NCBI RefSeq assembly: GCF_020906515.1
Contig: NC_085849.1
Span: 3,782,001 to 3,846,000, forward strand
Length of the DNA: 64,000 nucleotides
Source of the DNA: Vanrija pseudolonga
Taxonomy: Eukaryota; Basidiomycota; Tremellomycetes; Trichosporonales; Trichosporonaceae
Direction: 5' to 3'
The position numbers and the translations under genes are program-made. The notes under the pieces are model-generated. The model worked only from the letters and a program-made list of their open reading frames with translations. It did no database searches and had not been told where the DNA came from. Positions within the stretch are counted from its first letter, which is position 1. Every line of letters starts with the position of its first letter. Shown piece by piece: positions 31,508-43,600 of the stretch.

Positions 31508-34500
31508 CTAGTGCGCAACAGCGGAGACAGGCGCGGGAATAGGGGCCTCGGTAGACGGGGTAAGCGAGAGCTTGGAGATGCGGTTGTCCGGCGCTTCGCT
31601 CTCGGTCGTAGGAGTAACAAAGCTAGGGTCGGTGCTAGACGAGTTCAACGAGTCGGAGCGGTCACGAAAAGGCGGGTTTGGGCGGACCGGAAAAAACGAA
31701 GGAGAAGAGTTGGTCGCGACACTGGTCGTCGGCGTCACAACAACCGACGAAGGGTTGGACAATGAGGCGTGGCGCTCAATCTCAGAGTCTGTGCCAGGAG
31801 TCGAGTCGTCCGCGGAGGGGCCAGTTGCAAGCGATGATCCTCGGGGAGGCACGATCACAGGCTTGGGCACGTTCAGGGCAGCGGGACGCACAGGTGATGG
31901 CTGCGCGGATTTTGGTGGAGGAGTGGGCGGGGGTGGTGTTGACTTGACAGCAACGGATGCCGGGCGCTCAGCCTTGAGAGGGGGGGTCTGGTGCATCGAT
32001 GCCATAGAGAAGCGCTTCTTGATGGATGAGAAGATGCCCGTCTTGGCCTTGCCAGAGGACTGCTGAGACGGCGTCGGTGTGCCCAAGACACTGTGGCGCT
32101 GGCTAGGTGACGCCGATGCCGTCGTGGACGAGGGTGCGCGTAAGCTGGAGCCATCACGCGACACTGTGGATGGGGCGCGGGTGACGACCGTCTCCGGGAC
32201 GGAAGGCGCCGGCTTCTGAGGAGGAATAGGCGCAGCAGAGGGGTTCTGAGCTGCCGGCGGGTTGGCCTGCCTGGGCAGGGGAGGCAACACGCCGTTGGGC
32301 ACTGGCAGAGGCGCCGCAGTACCATTGGGTGGACGGACCGCAACGGGGGTGGGCTGGGCAGCCTGAGTCGGCTGTACCATTCTGTTGGCCTCGAGGGGTG
32401 GTGGCACCAGGGCGTTTCCGTTGGGGGGAGGAGCCGGGGCGGCGGAGCGCTGAGGAGGAGGAACAGGAAGAGGGGTGTTGGGGGGAGGCTTGGCCTGGGG
32501 CACCTGCTGGCGCTGCTGTGTCGGAGGAGCGGCAGTGCCGTTCGGGGGACGAGACTGGGTGATGCCAGCGGCAGCGGTGGTAGCGACTGCAGCGGCAGCG
32601 GCAACAGGAGCTGGCTTCGACTTGGGCATGATGCTGGCACGCTTCGCGGCGTCCTTCTCTGCCTTGAGACGGGCCTTGTCCTCCTTCGCCTTCTTAGCGG
32701 CGTCGGCTTTGGCCTTGGCCTTCTCTTCACGGGCGCGTCGCTCAGCCTCGGCCTTCTCGCGGGCCTTTTGCTCAGCCAGTCTCTTGGTCTCGAGGGCGGC
32801 AGCCTTGGCCTCGGCCTTGAGCTCCTTTTTCGATTTTGGCTTCGCCGCGGCTACCGCAGCAGTGGTGGCTGCGGCCGCAGTGGCAGTAACAGCAGCGGCA
32901 GCCACAACAGGAACGGCATTCCCAGGCGCGTTGCGCGCACGAACATCGTCGGCAGTAGTGTGCTGGCTCAGAGGGCTCGGGGCGACGGGCGTGTTGCTCT
33001 GGACTGCGGCGAGTTGCGGGGAAGACTGCTGGCTGTCGAGAGCCGGCACGATGACAACCTCCTCGTGATACGAGACGGTCGACATGGTCGAGACGGTGGA
33101 ATGACGGACCGACGAAGGAATGATAAGGTCATCCGAGTCGTTCCAGCGCATCCCTGCGCTCCGAGCAGGTGGGCCACGCGAGTTGCGGAAGCTAGGCGCG
33201 GTGTGAATGGATCGGCGATCTTCGCTGTGCATGGAGCTGGCTGGCGAAGTGCCAGGGTAGGCCATCTGTGCGGCAAGTGCGTAACCACCTTCGCGAGGAG
33301 CAAGAGTGGAAAGAAGGTCGAGAGAATAGCCCAAAGAGGCAGGCCTACTGAGCGACGTGTGTGACTTGTTGATTGGGATGGGTGTTCCCATGGACAGGTC
33401 GGTCGTCGACGAGTGCGCAGACGAGTTGCCATCTTTCGTGACAAAGGCAGGCGTAGCGTAGGACGCGTCGATCGAGTCGGCTCTGGACGAGCTCTTCTTC
33501 AACATGCTGCGTCTCTTGCCCGCACCAGTCACGTTGGTGTACGACTTGGCCTTGGGTGGGGGGATGTAGGACTCTGGGGGCGCAGTGGGCCAAATGACCT
33601 CAGAGGGGAAGCCAAACGTGTTGAGGGGCTCCTCCGTAAAGCTCATACGGCGAACAGTGTCTAGTGGGCGCTCCGAGGCCTTGCGGGATGGGTTGCTCAA
33701 GTCTGGAATCTCATCCTCGAGGGTCCACAATTCCTCGCTGGTCATTGCGGCCTGGGACAGAATCGACGACCTGTTTGACAGGGTACCCGGTCTACGGCCG
33801 CCACGGAACGCGGTGGGACCGTAGTGGCTGTGGCGGGCAGTCGGATCCTGGGGGAAGCGCTGGGGCCCAGCGGTGCGAGCAGTCATGGCGAGGTTTGCTG
33901 GGGGGCGGCGAACGTGAGGCGGTGATGTTTGATGGTGTTGCGGCGGAGAGTGTGAGCCCGGAGGCGACCCTGGAGGCGAAGATAAAGCGGCAAGTTCGGA
34001 CGCCGTGCGCGGTGCTGGGGCGCTCTTGGTCTTTGTAGACGGCCGCCTCTTCCAGGCCGGCGGAGGGGATTCTGGGTCGCCAGAGAGTTGACGGTGCAAG
34101 GTGTTGGGAGATGTTGGGGACGTAGGAGGCGAGCCTATCGATCGTGTGCGTTGAAGGGCTAACTCGAACGGGGATGGGCCTGAACCGTCGTCTGTGGGCG
34201 ATGGTGATTGTTGCTAAAGAGACAAAGTGTCAGTTGTGTGGTGTGGTGGTGTGGTCGTGGAGTGTGAAGCAATGGGGAGAGGGGGAGCGGGTTGTCTTGA
34301 TAGTTCTTGGCGGGATGATAGTGACAGGGGGGGCGAGGACGACGGGGGGAGGATGCAACGTGGGAGGGGTATTAGGGCCGAGGGTGAGAGCTTATCCTCT
34401 GTTACCGAGGCAGTGCAGAAGTAGTAATGCTGGGGTGGGGGGGGGGGCGGGGGGGGATTGCACTCGGCGACGACGAGGATATGATATGAGATGGGATTGT

Positions 34501-34827
34501 GGATGCAAGTGTAATACGAGGATACGACGCGCTCGTATGCATCCTCGATGGATAGGTGTTTCGAGATGGCACCGACGGGTCCGGCAGTCGTCGCAGGCTG
34601 CGGCGTCGCGGGCACGTTGCGCCTGATGCTACTGCTGGTACTAGGTGCGAGATGGGAAGGACAGGGGCCAACGTCATGGTCGACGGCTCCCCGTTGTGTG
34701 TGGATTGGGTGTGGTGTGCGGGCACGGCACGGCGGCACTGCTGCTGCCAGAGTCTCTCACTCACCTCCTCCCAGGGCTGGACACCCGCGAAAACCTCGAA
34801 TTGCGCCATGGTCGCAGTGGTAGGCAT
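31508..34827 (-). CDS. Large disordered Ser/Pro/Ala-rich protein of unknown function
   Basis: I model two exons joined across a 551-nt intron (34214-34764), giving 922 residues. Exon 1 encodes a short hydrophobic/acidic start, MPTTATMAQFEVFAGVQPWEE. Exon 2 must begin upstream of any ATG, because the frame runs back through an FELALQRTRSIGSPP stretch to a CTCTTTAG acceptor; this is why I placed the start in the distant exon. The rest is low complexity: a Pro/Ser-rich N-half with many RRxS and SxP motifs (possible kinase targets), an Ala-rich stretch, a Lys/Ala/Glu coiled-coil (about residues 450-525, KKAKEDKARLKAEKDAAKR-like), a Pro-rich linker, and a small basic patch GIFSSIKKRFSM near residue 720. 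No enzyme domain is visible. It may be a cortical or polarity scaffold, but that is speculation. Confidence 0.8.
34432..34457 (+). repeat. G-tract inside the 551-nt intron
   Basis: A nearly pure guanine run of about 25 bases, interrupted by one T, one C and nothing else, sits on the plus strand, so the transcript of the minus-strand gene carries a C-tract. It could form a G-quadruplex in the non-template strand or act as a strong pyrimidine tract in the pre-mRNA. Confidence 0.7.
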
Positions 34828-35554
34828 TTTGGACGACGAGTGCTGCGCGACGGCGGCGGCGGCGTGGGTGGGTTTACTGTAGGCGTAGGCTGTAGGTGCC
34901 AGCAGCAGACGTAGGCGTGAAAAGCCAAGGATTTGGTCGTCGTCGAGCAAGAGGGCCAAGGTAGGGGGAGACGAGGGAACAGGGCAAAAGGGAACTTGGC
35001 TAGGTTTCAGGACGGAGGGGGAGGGCAAGGGGAGGACAGTGCTGCTGCCGAGTGTGAGAACAGCCAGCCAGGTGTGCCAGTTGTCTGTGTCGGCCGTCGC
35101 TGTCGATTATGTGCAGTGCGTGCGTGATTTGCACCGACGGCAACGATGGGACAGGGCAGGGGGTAGGGGGGTGGGGGGAGGGGCTGTTGCCTGCCTGCCT
35201 CGACGTGCACGCTTTGCTTGGAATGAGAGTGTGATGGGGGATTGAAAATAAAATGGATGGAGTGGGAGGTGCACAAAGTGATGCAGTAGAGTGAGTGGTG
35301 CCAAGTGAGTGTCTGTCCTGTCCGTCGGTCGGTCCACTACAAAGTAAGTCGTCATGCAAGATGGCGTACAGCCATAATGCGCCATGCCATAGTTACGGCC
35401 AGCAGCAGTGTGCACTCGCCCTCCGCGGTGATGGGGGGATATAGCCCCTCATTCTAGTGTCGTTTCGTTTACTGGCGCGCAGCAAGCTCGGTATTCCTCG
35501 CCAACGCCCGTCACGGCCGGGGGAGAGCACAGGGGGGGCGGCAACAGCGGCGAC

Positions 35555-35572
35555 CAGCAGCAGCAGCAGCAG
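35555..35572. repeat. (CAG)6 microsatellite
   Basis: Six CAG units follow GACC and end before AGTTGTC. They are in noncoding DNA, so the run is a simple sequence repeat and not a glutamine tract. Confidence 0.8.
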
Positions 35573-35975
35573 AGTTGTCATATGGTCAGGTACGGCGCAG
35601 CATGTGCAGCCGCCGAGAGTGAGCGAGCCCAGCAGCAACCCGGCAACTGGAGCAGGTGCAGCATCTGATTGATGCATCGGCAGGCAGCACGAGTTTCACT
35701 GCCAACTTTGTCCTTGCTTGCCCATGCCCCTCACTCGTCATGTTGCTGTATTGGGTCATTGGGTCGGGTCACCTTGCCCATCCACCCCATCCCACCATCA
35801 TTTGTTTTGTTATCCGCACCCACCCACACACGTCAATGACGGTGGGAAGGAAGGAGCGCAGTGGGTGTGTCACGGCGTGGGACCCAAGGCAAGGGGACAA
35901 GGGTAAGGGCACGAGGGGCAACGACGCTTGGCGCCAATTCCCTCAGGGATCGTCATTGCCCGCTGCTCAGTGTCT

Positions 35976-35996
35976 TGCTGCTGCTGCTGCTGCTGC
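35976..35996. repeat. (GCT)7 microsatellite
   Basis: Seven GCT-type units lie in noncoding DNA about 400 bp to the right of the CAG run, of the complementary sequence class, so the two could pair as an imperfect inverted repeat. Confidence 0.75.
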
Positions 35997-37826
35997 CTTT
36001 CCGCCTGGCTCTCTTCCTTCCCACTTTCTTTTGCCGCAGTAACCAACCTGCCAACTGCCAGTCGACTTACGCCGCCCCCCTGCCCCGTCGCAGTCTATTG
36101 CACCTCTTCATCTGCCCTTGGCCACCCGTCTTAGCTTTTGTTTACCCTGCCAGTCTGTTGCACAAGGGGCTCGCCGTAATGTATTCTTGACTTTGGACAA
36201 ATGTGTCCAGAAGCAGCAGTGGCGGAGGGGGGCAAGTGCTGTCAAAAGCTCCTTCCTTCTATCTTTAAATCCTCTGTGCGGCGACAAGAGTTGCCCGCTG
36301 CGGACAGCACGACCACCGCCGCTATGCGCTAGGGCATCATACATCAGTGTTTCTACGGCCTTGACTGTGTCGACTGGATAGTATAGCGTGCTCTGTCAAG
36401 TCGTCGATACAAAATCATACACACTGCTCTAGTTTGATGGGACTCCAGGCACGGTGCCTGTGAGGAGCAAGCCGGCATGGGGGAGCACACGGGTGGGCGG
36501 GCGAGCGGGTGGGTGGGCGGCCAACTCGCAGAAGCAGCGGCGGGGCGCCATCGCCCAGCAGCGGCGAGCGGGCAGATCGAGCAGCACGATGCAAGATGCA
36601 ACGAGATGACGACGCACAAAGCCAAAGTGCCCAAAGAGGCCACCCACCCACCAACTCACCCCGCTGCCGCCAGCCATCAGCCACCGTCCTGCATCGTCGT
36701 CGGAGGCTCTTGTCTTGCTCTCGCCGTGTGCCCGACGACAAAGACGCCACCCACCACTGGCGGGCGAGGTACTTGACGTCATGCGACATGAGGCGGCAGC
36801 GGCTCGCAGCAGCTCCCATGTCGGCTCGAGGACGACGCAATGTGCAGCCGTATCGGCGTATCGGCTCCCCACTCACTCCACGGGGCGACGTAGTAGTGTG
36901 GAGGAAGGCGAGGAGGGCGAGCAAGGTCGCCTCGGCGAGTCGGCTCCTCATGCTCCTCACCCTCGGCCCGCTGTCGGCCTACCCACTCCACGACGCCACG
37001 ACGTCTACTCCGCTCAGATTCAGTAGTGGAGACGACTGCCTGCCCCGCTTGCTCCCTCGGCGGGCGTTACGTTACATCGACGTCACTCTGAGCACGCTGC
37101 GGCGTGGTCGACTGCCTCGGACCGAAGGTTCCACCGTTTCATCGCGAGGCACAAACTCTGTCACTTGCGCGCGGGTGAGACGTTGGACAACTGACAGCGG
37201 CAGCGCGACCATCAGCACCCGATCACGCTTCCACAGTTGGGCTGGGCTGGCCGCTGTCGGTCGTCATCGAGAATAGCCCGTCGCGTGCAGCGCTACCAAC
37301 GCGAGCGGATAGTCCTCGCCGTCGTCGAGCGGCGCACTGAAACGCAACTCAAGGCTCCCCTTCCCCTGCACACATGCTCTAGCTCGTGCCAAGGTCACGC
37401 CCACGCTGACTGGCTGCGCCGTTCCTGTAACCGTGGCACCTGGCACCTGTCAAGCGGCACCCGGCACCGCCGTCGCGTCGCCCCGGCCGGGTCCAACGGC
37501 GCCGTGCCGTGCCGTGTCGCCTTCCTTGGCGGGCAATATACTTCCCAAACGCACACGAGTGGGCGACCAGGTAGCTACGGCGCGCGTCATTCCCCGACGA
37601 CGCCGCGTCATGGCGGCCCATGGCGACCGAGGCGCGTCATTCCGCGGCGACAGCGGCGGCTGTGCGGCGGTGCATGGCCCTCGTGGCACCGGCGACAGTG
37701 GCAATGCCGCCAAGCGCCACGGCGACGATGACTTTGCCGCCAAGCATGCCCAAGAGATAGATCCCATCTAGCATAGTCTAGTGTCCGTCCTAATGTCCAT
37801 GTAGCGTGCAGCCGCGTCGCCTGGGC

Positions 37827-38400
37827 CTAAACCAGCGCAAGGGGCGGCGACAAGTCCCACCAGGTGCTCCCGGGCCCTTCGGAGCCGTCCTTGACGCCGA
37901 TAATGCTGCTCGTCAGCTGCGCCTCAGCCACACAAACGTACATGTTCGTGCCGGCGGGGTAGTCAGCCAGCTTGGGGACATGCCACACGAGCGCCGAGGC
38001 GGTAGTGTTGGGCGCGATTGGCACTTGCTGGTCACCGTCAGCTATGCCAGGCAGGACTAGCTCACCTCGTATTCCCGCTGCCTCGCCCATCGGGGAATGA
38101 AGTAGACCTCCTGGGCAGGTCGTCAGTAACGCGAACGCAGGAGGCGTGGTAAGAGTAACGCACCACACCTCGCCCGTCGCCGCCCTCCCACGCGAGCTCG
38201 AGCTTCGACCCCGCCGTCAGCTCGGATGGAAACTCCGAGGTGAAGAGTAACGCCGGTGCTGGCGGCACCTCGTCGACCTCGACCGCGCCGTACACGGGCG
38301 CAATGGGCGGGATGTAGGTCGGGACGGGGAGCGGTGAGGCCGTGACAGAGGAGGTGATGTAGCCTGCTGCGGCGAGAACGAGGGCTGCGGTCCACTTCAT
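37827..38400 (-). CDS. Small secreted protein, possibly Kre9/KNH-like fold
   Basis: Three exons (introns 38028-38065, 38111-38163) give 160 residues. Residues 1-21 form a classical signal peptide (Lys at position 2, an Ala/Leu/Val core, ending near SSVTASP). A Pro/Val-rich stretch (PLPVPTYIPPIAPVYG) precedes a beta-rich body with FTSEFPSELTAGSKLELAWE, GRGVEVYFIPRW and MYVCVAEAQLTSSIIGV. The TAGSKLELAWEGGD spelling recalls the tAGst-itWts start of Kre9/KNH and Ser-Thr-rich GPI-anchored domains, which are extracellular beta-sandwiches. Only one cysteine is present in the mature body and there is no GPI signal at the C-terminus, so a freely secreted protein is more likely. Exon 2 is only 45 nt. 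The family link is inference. Confidence 0.8.
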
Positions 38401-39138
38401 TGTGTGTTGGCGGATGATGGGGGTTACGATAGAGGGTAAGAACAACGACAACGACAACGAGAAGAGAGAAAATGCAATGCAATGCAATCGATGGGATGCG
38501 ATGCACGCCTGCTCGTTACCGAACCCGACCCCGACGCCGACGACGCACGCAGCCAGCAAACAAACATCGCGCAGGCAGGCGCAGGGCAGTGCCACACGCC
38601 GCCGGCGCCGCCACTCAGGGAGCCGAGACGCTGGCGGCGGTAGACGGACCCAGTCTTCGCCGCAAGGTAGCTTAGCTTCAAGGGCGCGCCGAGAGCCGAG
38701 GGTGTCGAGAGATCGCTCAGCCCTATGCTCTGTGTACACACACGCATACCAGCCCGGATCGATCTGCAGACGGCGTCACCCCAATCTCGGGCTGCCCTCT
38801 GTGGCTTTGGCGTCTGCTCGCTTCTTGCCCAGCATCGCTGAGGCTTCACGCAAGCCTCCCTCGGGTGGACCCTCGTTCGCCGACGTTACCACAAACCATA
38901 CTGGCTGCCGGACTAGGTCACCTGGACTTAGTCACCTGGACACAAACGAGCCCAGACCTCCGGCCGCGCTGCCCGCCGTTTGCAGAACGTTCGCCGCTGA
39001 GCATTCGCCGCACCAACGCCACGCCACATGGCAACCCTTCGACCGCTAGACTTCACGGCTCTTCGCCCGGCTCCGGTAACCCATGCATCCATGCCATAAC
39101 ACTACTACTGCGTGATTGCCACAACTGAATGCCACCAA
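38401..39138 (-). other. Intergenic region upstream of the small secreted protein
   Basis: This 738-bp stretch holds the promoter of the small secreted-protein gene and the 3' flank of the mitochondrial RG-rich protein gene, both on the minus strand. It includes the palindrome-like AATGCAATGCAATGCAATCG run near 38470-38490 (three TGCAA units) and otherwise no supportable gene. Confidence 0.5.
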
Positions 39139-40290
39139 CTACTTTGTGAGCTTGGCGACCACCTCGGCGGCCTCGGCGGCCCGGCGCTGGCTGACGCTCG
39201 GGTTGAGGCTCAGCATCCACGTCGCCGTCGCGGCCGCGTTCTTGACGCCACCAAACGCCTTGGGCTGCGGCGCGACGCGCGTGCTGTAGTCGCCCGCGCG
39301 GCGGAGCAGGTCGGCCTGGTAGGCTGGGGATGTCAGCTGTCATTCGCCTGTTCACATCAGCTGTACCCACCCTGCGCGGGCTTCATCCCAGTGGCCCAGA
39401 AGCTCGACGCGGGGTCGCGCGCGCCGGGGGGCACGCGGTCCAGCACGCTGCTCTTGCCGAAGAGGGCGACGGTCGTCGTCTCGCGCTTCACGATGGGCAG
39501 CTGGAAAGGCGCCGCCGGGGGCGACGGGGCCACGCTGCCGGCCTTGACGAACGGCTTGCGGTCACGACCGTCGCGACCGTTGCGACCGTCACGGCCGTCG
39601 CGCCTGGGACCGCGGTCGTTGCGCGCCGCCGGGCGGTCGCTGCGAGCCCGCGGTGCGCGGCGCTCAGTCTGCGCGAGCTCGGCGCCCTCAAAGAACTCGA
39701 GCGGGATCTCGTCCGCCGACGCGTGCTTCGGCCTGCGCGCCTCGGGTGCCCGGCCCTCGCGAGGGCGGTACGCTGGGGTGGTGCTATCGCGGGGCGCGCG
39801 GTCACCAGAGGCATTCTGCTCGCGCGGACGGCGGTCACCACCCGCGCGGCGCGGAGGACGGTCACCCTGCTCACGAGCCTGACGAGGAGGGCGGTCGCCC
39901 TGCGCACGAGGAGGGCGGTCTCCCTGCTGACGAGGAGGACGGTCGCCCTGCTCGCGACGCTGGCGAGGCGCGCCGTCTCCGCGGGGCCTGTCTCCCCGGG
40001 GCTGGCCACGAGGGCCCTCAGAGCCGGCCGAAGCGGTAGCACCCTGCAATGTCAGTCATGCTGCACCGACCGCACGCTGCGGTACCCACGCCGATGTTGC
40101 CGCGCGCCGACTGGGGCACGCTGAGCGACGGGAGCTTGCGCTCGCGCTTTTGTCCCGAGAAGCCGAGATCCGCGGCCGTCGCCTTGCCGGCCCGGGGCAC
40201 GGCGCTGGGGGCCGCGGCCTCCTCGGCGACGAGGCGCGACGTGTGCAGTGCGCGGGCGAGCACTCGCAATGGCCGGGTCGCTGTTGCCAT
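39139..40290 (-). CDS. Predicted mitochondrial Arg/Gly/Asp-rich repeat protein
   Basis: Three exons (introns 39324-39370, 40044-40089) give 352 residues. The first 25 residues (MATATRPLRVLARALHTSRLV) are a strong mitochondrial presequence, with an LHTSR cleavage-like site. A central 120-residue segment is built of Arg/Gly/Asp/Pro repeats, including four copies of QGDRPPR and a run RRDGRDGRNGRDGRD. The C-terminus is more ordered: FQLPIVKRETTTVALFGKSS, a short loop, AYQADLLRRAGDYSTR and MLSLNPSVSQRRAAEAAEVV. The pattern of a targeted protein with a basic disordered centre and a folded tail suggests a mitoribosome-associated or mitochondrial RNA-binding protein. I do not recognise an ortholog. 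It shares a 340-bp divergent promoter with SNU114. Confidence 0.82.
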
Positions 40291-40630
40291 TTTGTGTGAT
40301 GTGGTCGTGTGTTGAACTGTTCAGCAAGGAGGAAGACGGAGATGAAACGGCGCCGAGCAGCATACATCCGACATTCTTGGAGAAAATGAAAAGAAATACG
40401 AAAAATATTCCCATGTGGCTCCTGTGATGATGGGTCAGTTACCGACTTCTTTGATTGTTGCTGCTGCTGCTCGATACTACTTGTTGGCAGCTTGACATCT
40501 TCGCGTCGACATCACATCCGCCGCTCGTGGTGACCTCTAACCCCCTCCTAAAACCGTCCCCAGGCCAGGCGCATCGCCAGGAGACGACACTTTCCACCTT
40601 TCCCCTGCTCCCCCCACCACGACCCGCACC
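40291..40630. promoter_or_regulatory. Divergent promoter between the mitochondrial protein and SNU114
   Basis: The two start codons are 340 bp apart and face outward. The stretch includes an A/T-rich patch (GAAAAGAAATACGAAAAATATTCCC near 40386-40412), unusual in this GC-rich window, that could serve as a core promoter. The right part becomes C-rich as in a leader. Confidence 0.5.
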
Positions 40631-43600
40631 ATGTCGACAGAGGACTACGATGGTTAGTCGCGGTCTTGTGTATGCCCGTTTCCATCTGACAATCGCAGAG
40701 TTCGGCAACTACATCGGCGGCGACCTCGACTCGGACGATGACTCGGACATTGACATCGAGCCGGCCGTCGCTGTGCCCGCAGCTCCCGGCCCCTCTGCGG
40801 GCGCGAGCTACGCGCCGCTCGAGGGCTTCGACGAGGACGAGGACGATGAGATGGAGGACGAGGACGCCGGCCTCGCCATGACGCTGCATAGCGTGGACGG
40901 TGAGATGGGAGATCGAGAGTAGTGCTGATGGTGGCAGGGACGGCGGGCAACCAGGTCGTGCTGCACGAGGACAAGAAGTACTACGCTACCGCAGCCGAGA
41001 CTTACGGCGAGGACGTCGAGACCATGGTGCAGGAGGAGGACTTGCAACCCCTCTCCGAGCCCATCGTTGCGCCGATCAAGAAGAGGAGCTTCACCGTCCA
41101 GGAGAAGGACCTCCCAGTGACGCGCTTCGACCGCAAGTGAGTCGCACGGCTGTGGGCACATCCTGACGAGCCAGCTTCATGGTCGACCTCCTCCAGTACC
41201 CTGACCAGCTCCGCAACGTCATGGTCGCGGGACACTTGCACCACGGCAAGACGTCGCTCCTCGACATGCTCGTGTTTGAGACGCACCAGCTCACGTGGGA
41301 CGCCGACAGGCCAACGCGGTATACCGACACGCACACGCTCTCGCGCTCGCGCGGCATCTCGATCAAGTCGGGCCCAATGTCGCTTGTGCTCTCCGACTCG
41401 GCTGGCAAGTCGCGTCTCGTCAACCTCATCGACACGCCCGGCCACCTCAACTTTGCTGACGAGGTCGCGTCCGCGGCGCGCCTGGTGGACGGTGTTGTGC
41501 TCGTTGTCGATGTCGTTGAGGGCGTCATGGCCGGCACCGAGGCCGTCATCAAGCACGCGATGCAGGAGAAGCTCAAGATTGTGCTTGTTGTCAACAAGAT
41601 GGACCGTCTGATCCTCGAGCTCCGCCTTCCCCCAGCCGAGGCCTTCTTCAAGATCAAGCACACGATCGAGGAGGTCAACGCGGTCATTGCTGGCATCGAC
41701 AACGCCGACGAGTTCCGCTTGTCACCTGAGCGCGGCAACGTTGCGTTCGCGTCTACGCAGATGGGCTGGTGCTTTACCCTCGACACGTTTGCCGCCATGT
41801 ACGCCGATGCGTTTGGTGCCTTGGATGTCGGAGAGTTTGCCCAGCGCCTGTGGGGCAACATCTTCTTCGACGCCGAGAAGCGCAAGTTTACCCGCAACCC
41901 TGCCGATGTCGAGTCGAAGCGCTCGTTTGTTCACTTCATCCTCGAGCCCCTGTACAAGCTCTACAGCCAGGTCCTTAGCGCCGACTCGGAGACGCTCAAG
42001 AAGACGCTCGCCGACTTGCACATCACCCTCAGGCCCGCCGTCTACAAGATGGACGTGCGGCCGCTGCTCAAGGTTGTGCTTGAGGCGTTCTTCGGTCCCT
42101 CCACCGGTCTTATCGACATGATCGCCAGCAAGCTCCCATCGCCAGTGGAGAATGCCCGCTCCAAGATTGAGCACACCTTCACTGGTCCCTTGGATACGCC
42201 CCTCGCCGAGTCCCTCATCAAGGCCGACCCCAAGGGCCCTACCGTTGTTCAGGTCACCAAGCTGTTCCACACATCTGATGCCCAGGAGTTCCGGGCATTC
42301 GGCCGCGTCATGAGCGGTACGATCCAGAAGGGACAGCCGGTGTACGTGCTTGGTGAGGGATACTCGCTCGAGGATGAGGAGGACATGGTTCCTGCTATTG
42401 TCGACGGCGTCATGATCGACGAGTCGCGGTATACTGTCGACATTGACACGGCGTACCCCGGAAACCTCGTTTTGCTTTCTGGTGTCGACGCGTCGATCAA
42501 CAAGACGGCCACCATCTACGCCCGCGGCATCGATGACGACATGTACATCTTCCGCCCAATCAAGCACATTACGCAGTCCGTGCTCAAGGTGGCTGTCGAG
42601 CCCATCGTCCCCTCGGAGCTGCCAAAAATGCTCGACGGCCTGCGCAAGGTCAACAAGTCTTATCCTCTGGTCACGACAAAGGTCGAGGAGTCTGGAGAGC
42701 ACGTCATCCTCGGCACTGGCGAAATCTACCTCGACTCGGTGCTGCACGACTTGCGAAGACTGTTCTCGGAGATTGAGATCAAGGTGTCTGATCCTGTCAC
42801 AAAGTTCTGTGAGACGGTCATTGAGACATCAGCACTCAAGTGCACGGCCAACTCGCAGAACAGGAAGAACAAGTTGACAATGATTGCCGAGCCGCTCGAG
42901 AACGGTATCGCCAACGACATCGAGTCGGGCAAGGTGACGATGAAGATGACCAACAAGGAGCGCGGCAAGTTCTTTGAGCAGAACTATGGCTGGGACTTGC
43001 TGGCATCACGAAACATTTGGGCGTTTGGACCGGACGACAACGGCCCCAACGTGTTGGTCAACGACACGCTGCCATCAGAGGTCGACACCAAGGCGTTGAC
43101 AACGATCCGTGAGAGCGTCAAGCAGGGCTTCAAGTGGGGTACGCGTGAAGGACCATTGTGCGAGGAGCCGATCCGCGGCGTCAAGTTCCGTTTGCTGGAC
43201 GCGACGATTGCCGACTCTGCAAACCGCGGTGGAGGCCAGGTCATCCCCGCGGCCCGCCGAGTGTGCTACTCGTCCTTCCTCCTCGCCTCGCCCCGTCTCC
43301 TCGAGCCGGTCTACTATGTCGAGGTTCAGGCGCCCGCCGATTGCGTGGCAGCAGTGTACACTGTGCTCTCAAGGCGGCGTGGTCACGTCACGAAGGATAT
43401 CCCCAAGCCCGGCTCTCCGCTGTACACGGTCAAGGCGTTCATCCCCGTGCTCGACGCCAACGGCTTCGAGACGGACCTGCGAACAGCGACCATGGGCCAG
43501 GCGTTCCCGCTCATGACGTTTGACCACTGGCAGGTGGTCCCCGGCGACCCCACCGACACGAGCATCCAGCTGCAGCCGCTCGAGCCGGCGCAAGGACAGG

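Larger units (their letters stand above)
34828..37826. other. 3-kb gene-poor region
   Basis: This is the largest gap between genes besides the left edge. It is upstream of the disordered-protein gene (-) and downstream of the small secreted-protein gene (-). The apparent ORFs (36429-36872 minus, 36509-37276 plus, 37237-37731 plus) overlap on opposite strands, have mixed codon use and contain no motif. The region has long GT/TGG-rich runs on the plus strand from 34900-35350, CAG and CTG microsatellites, and pyrimidine-rich stretches such as 36000-36150. A long leader or regulatory region for the minus-strand gene at 34827 is plausible. I see no transposon ends or reverse-transcriptase, integrase or transposase motifs. 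Confidence 0.5.

Noticed and set aside
34402-35028. 208-codon minus-strand ORF read through the long intron of the disordered protein gene
   Set aside because: Only the last part of its N-terminal half (MPTTATMAQFEVFAGVQPWEE) fits the gene; the rest is upstream leader or intron, bounded by a good GTGAGT donor.
36429-37276. Overlapping ORFs on both strands (147 and 255 codons) in the 3-kb gap
   Set aside because: Opposite-strand overlap, Arg/Ser-rich translation, no splice-consistent extension and no family signal.
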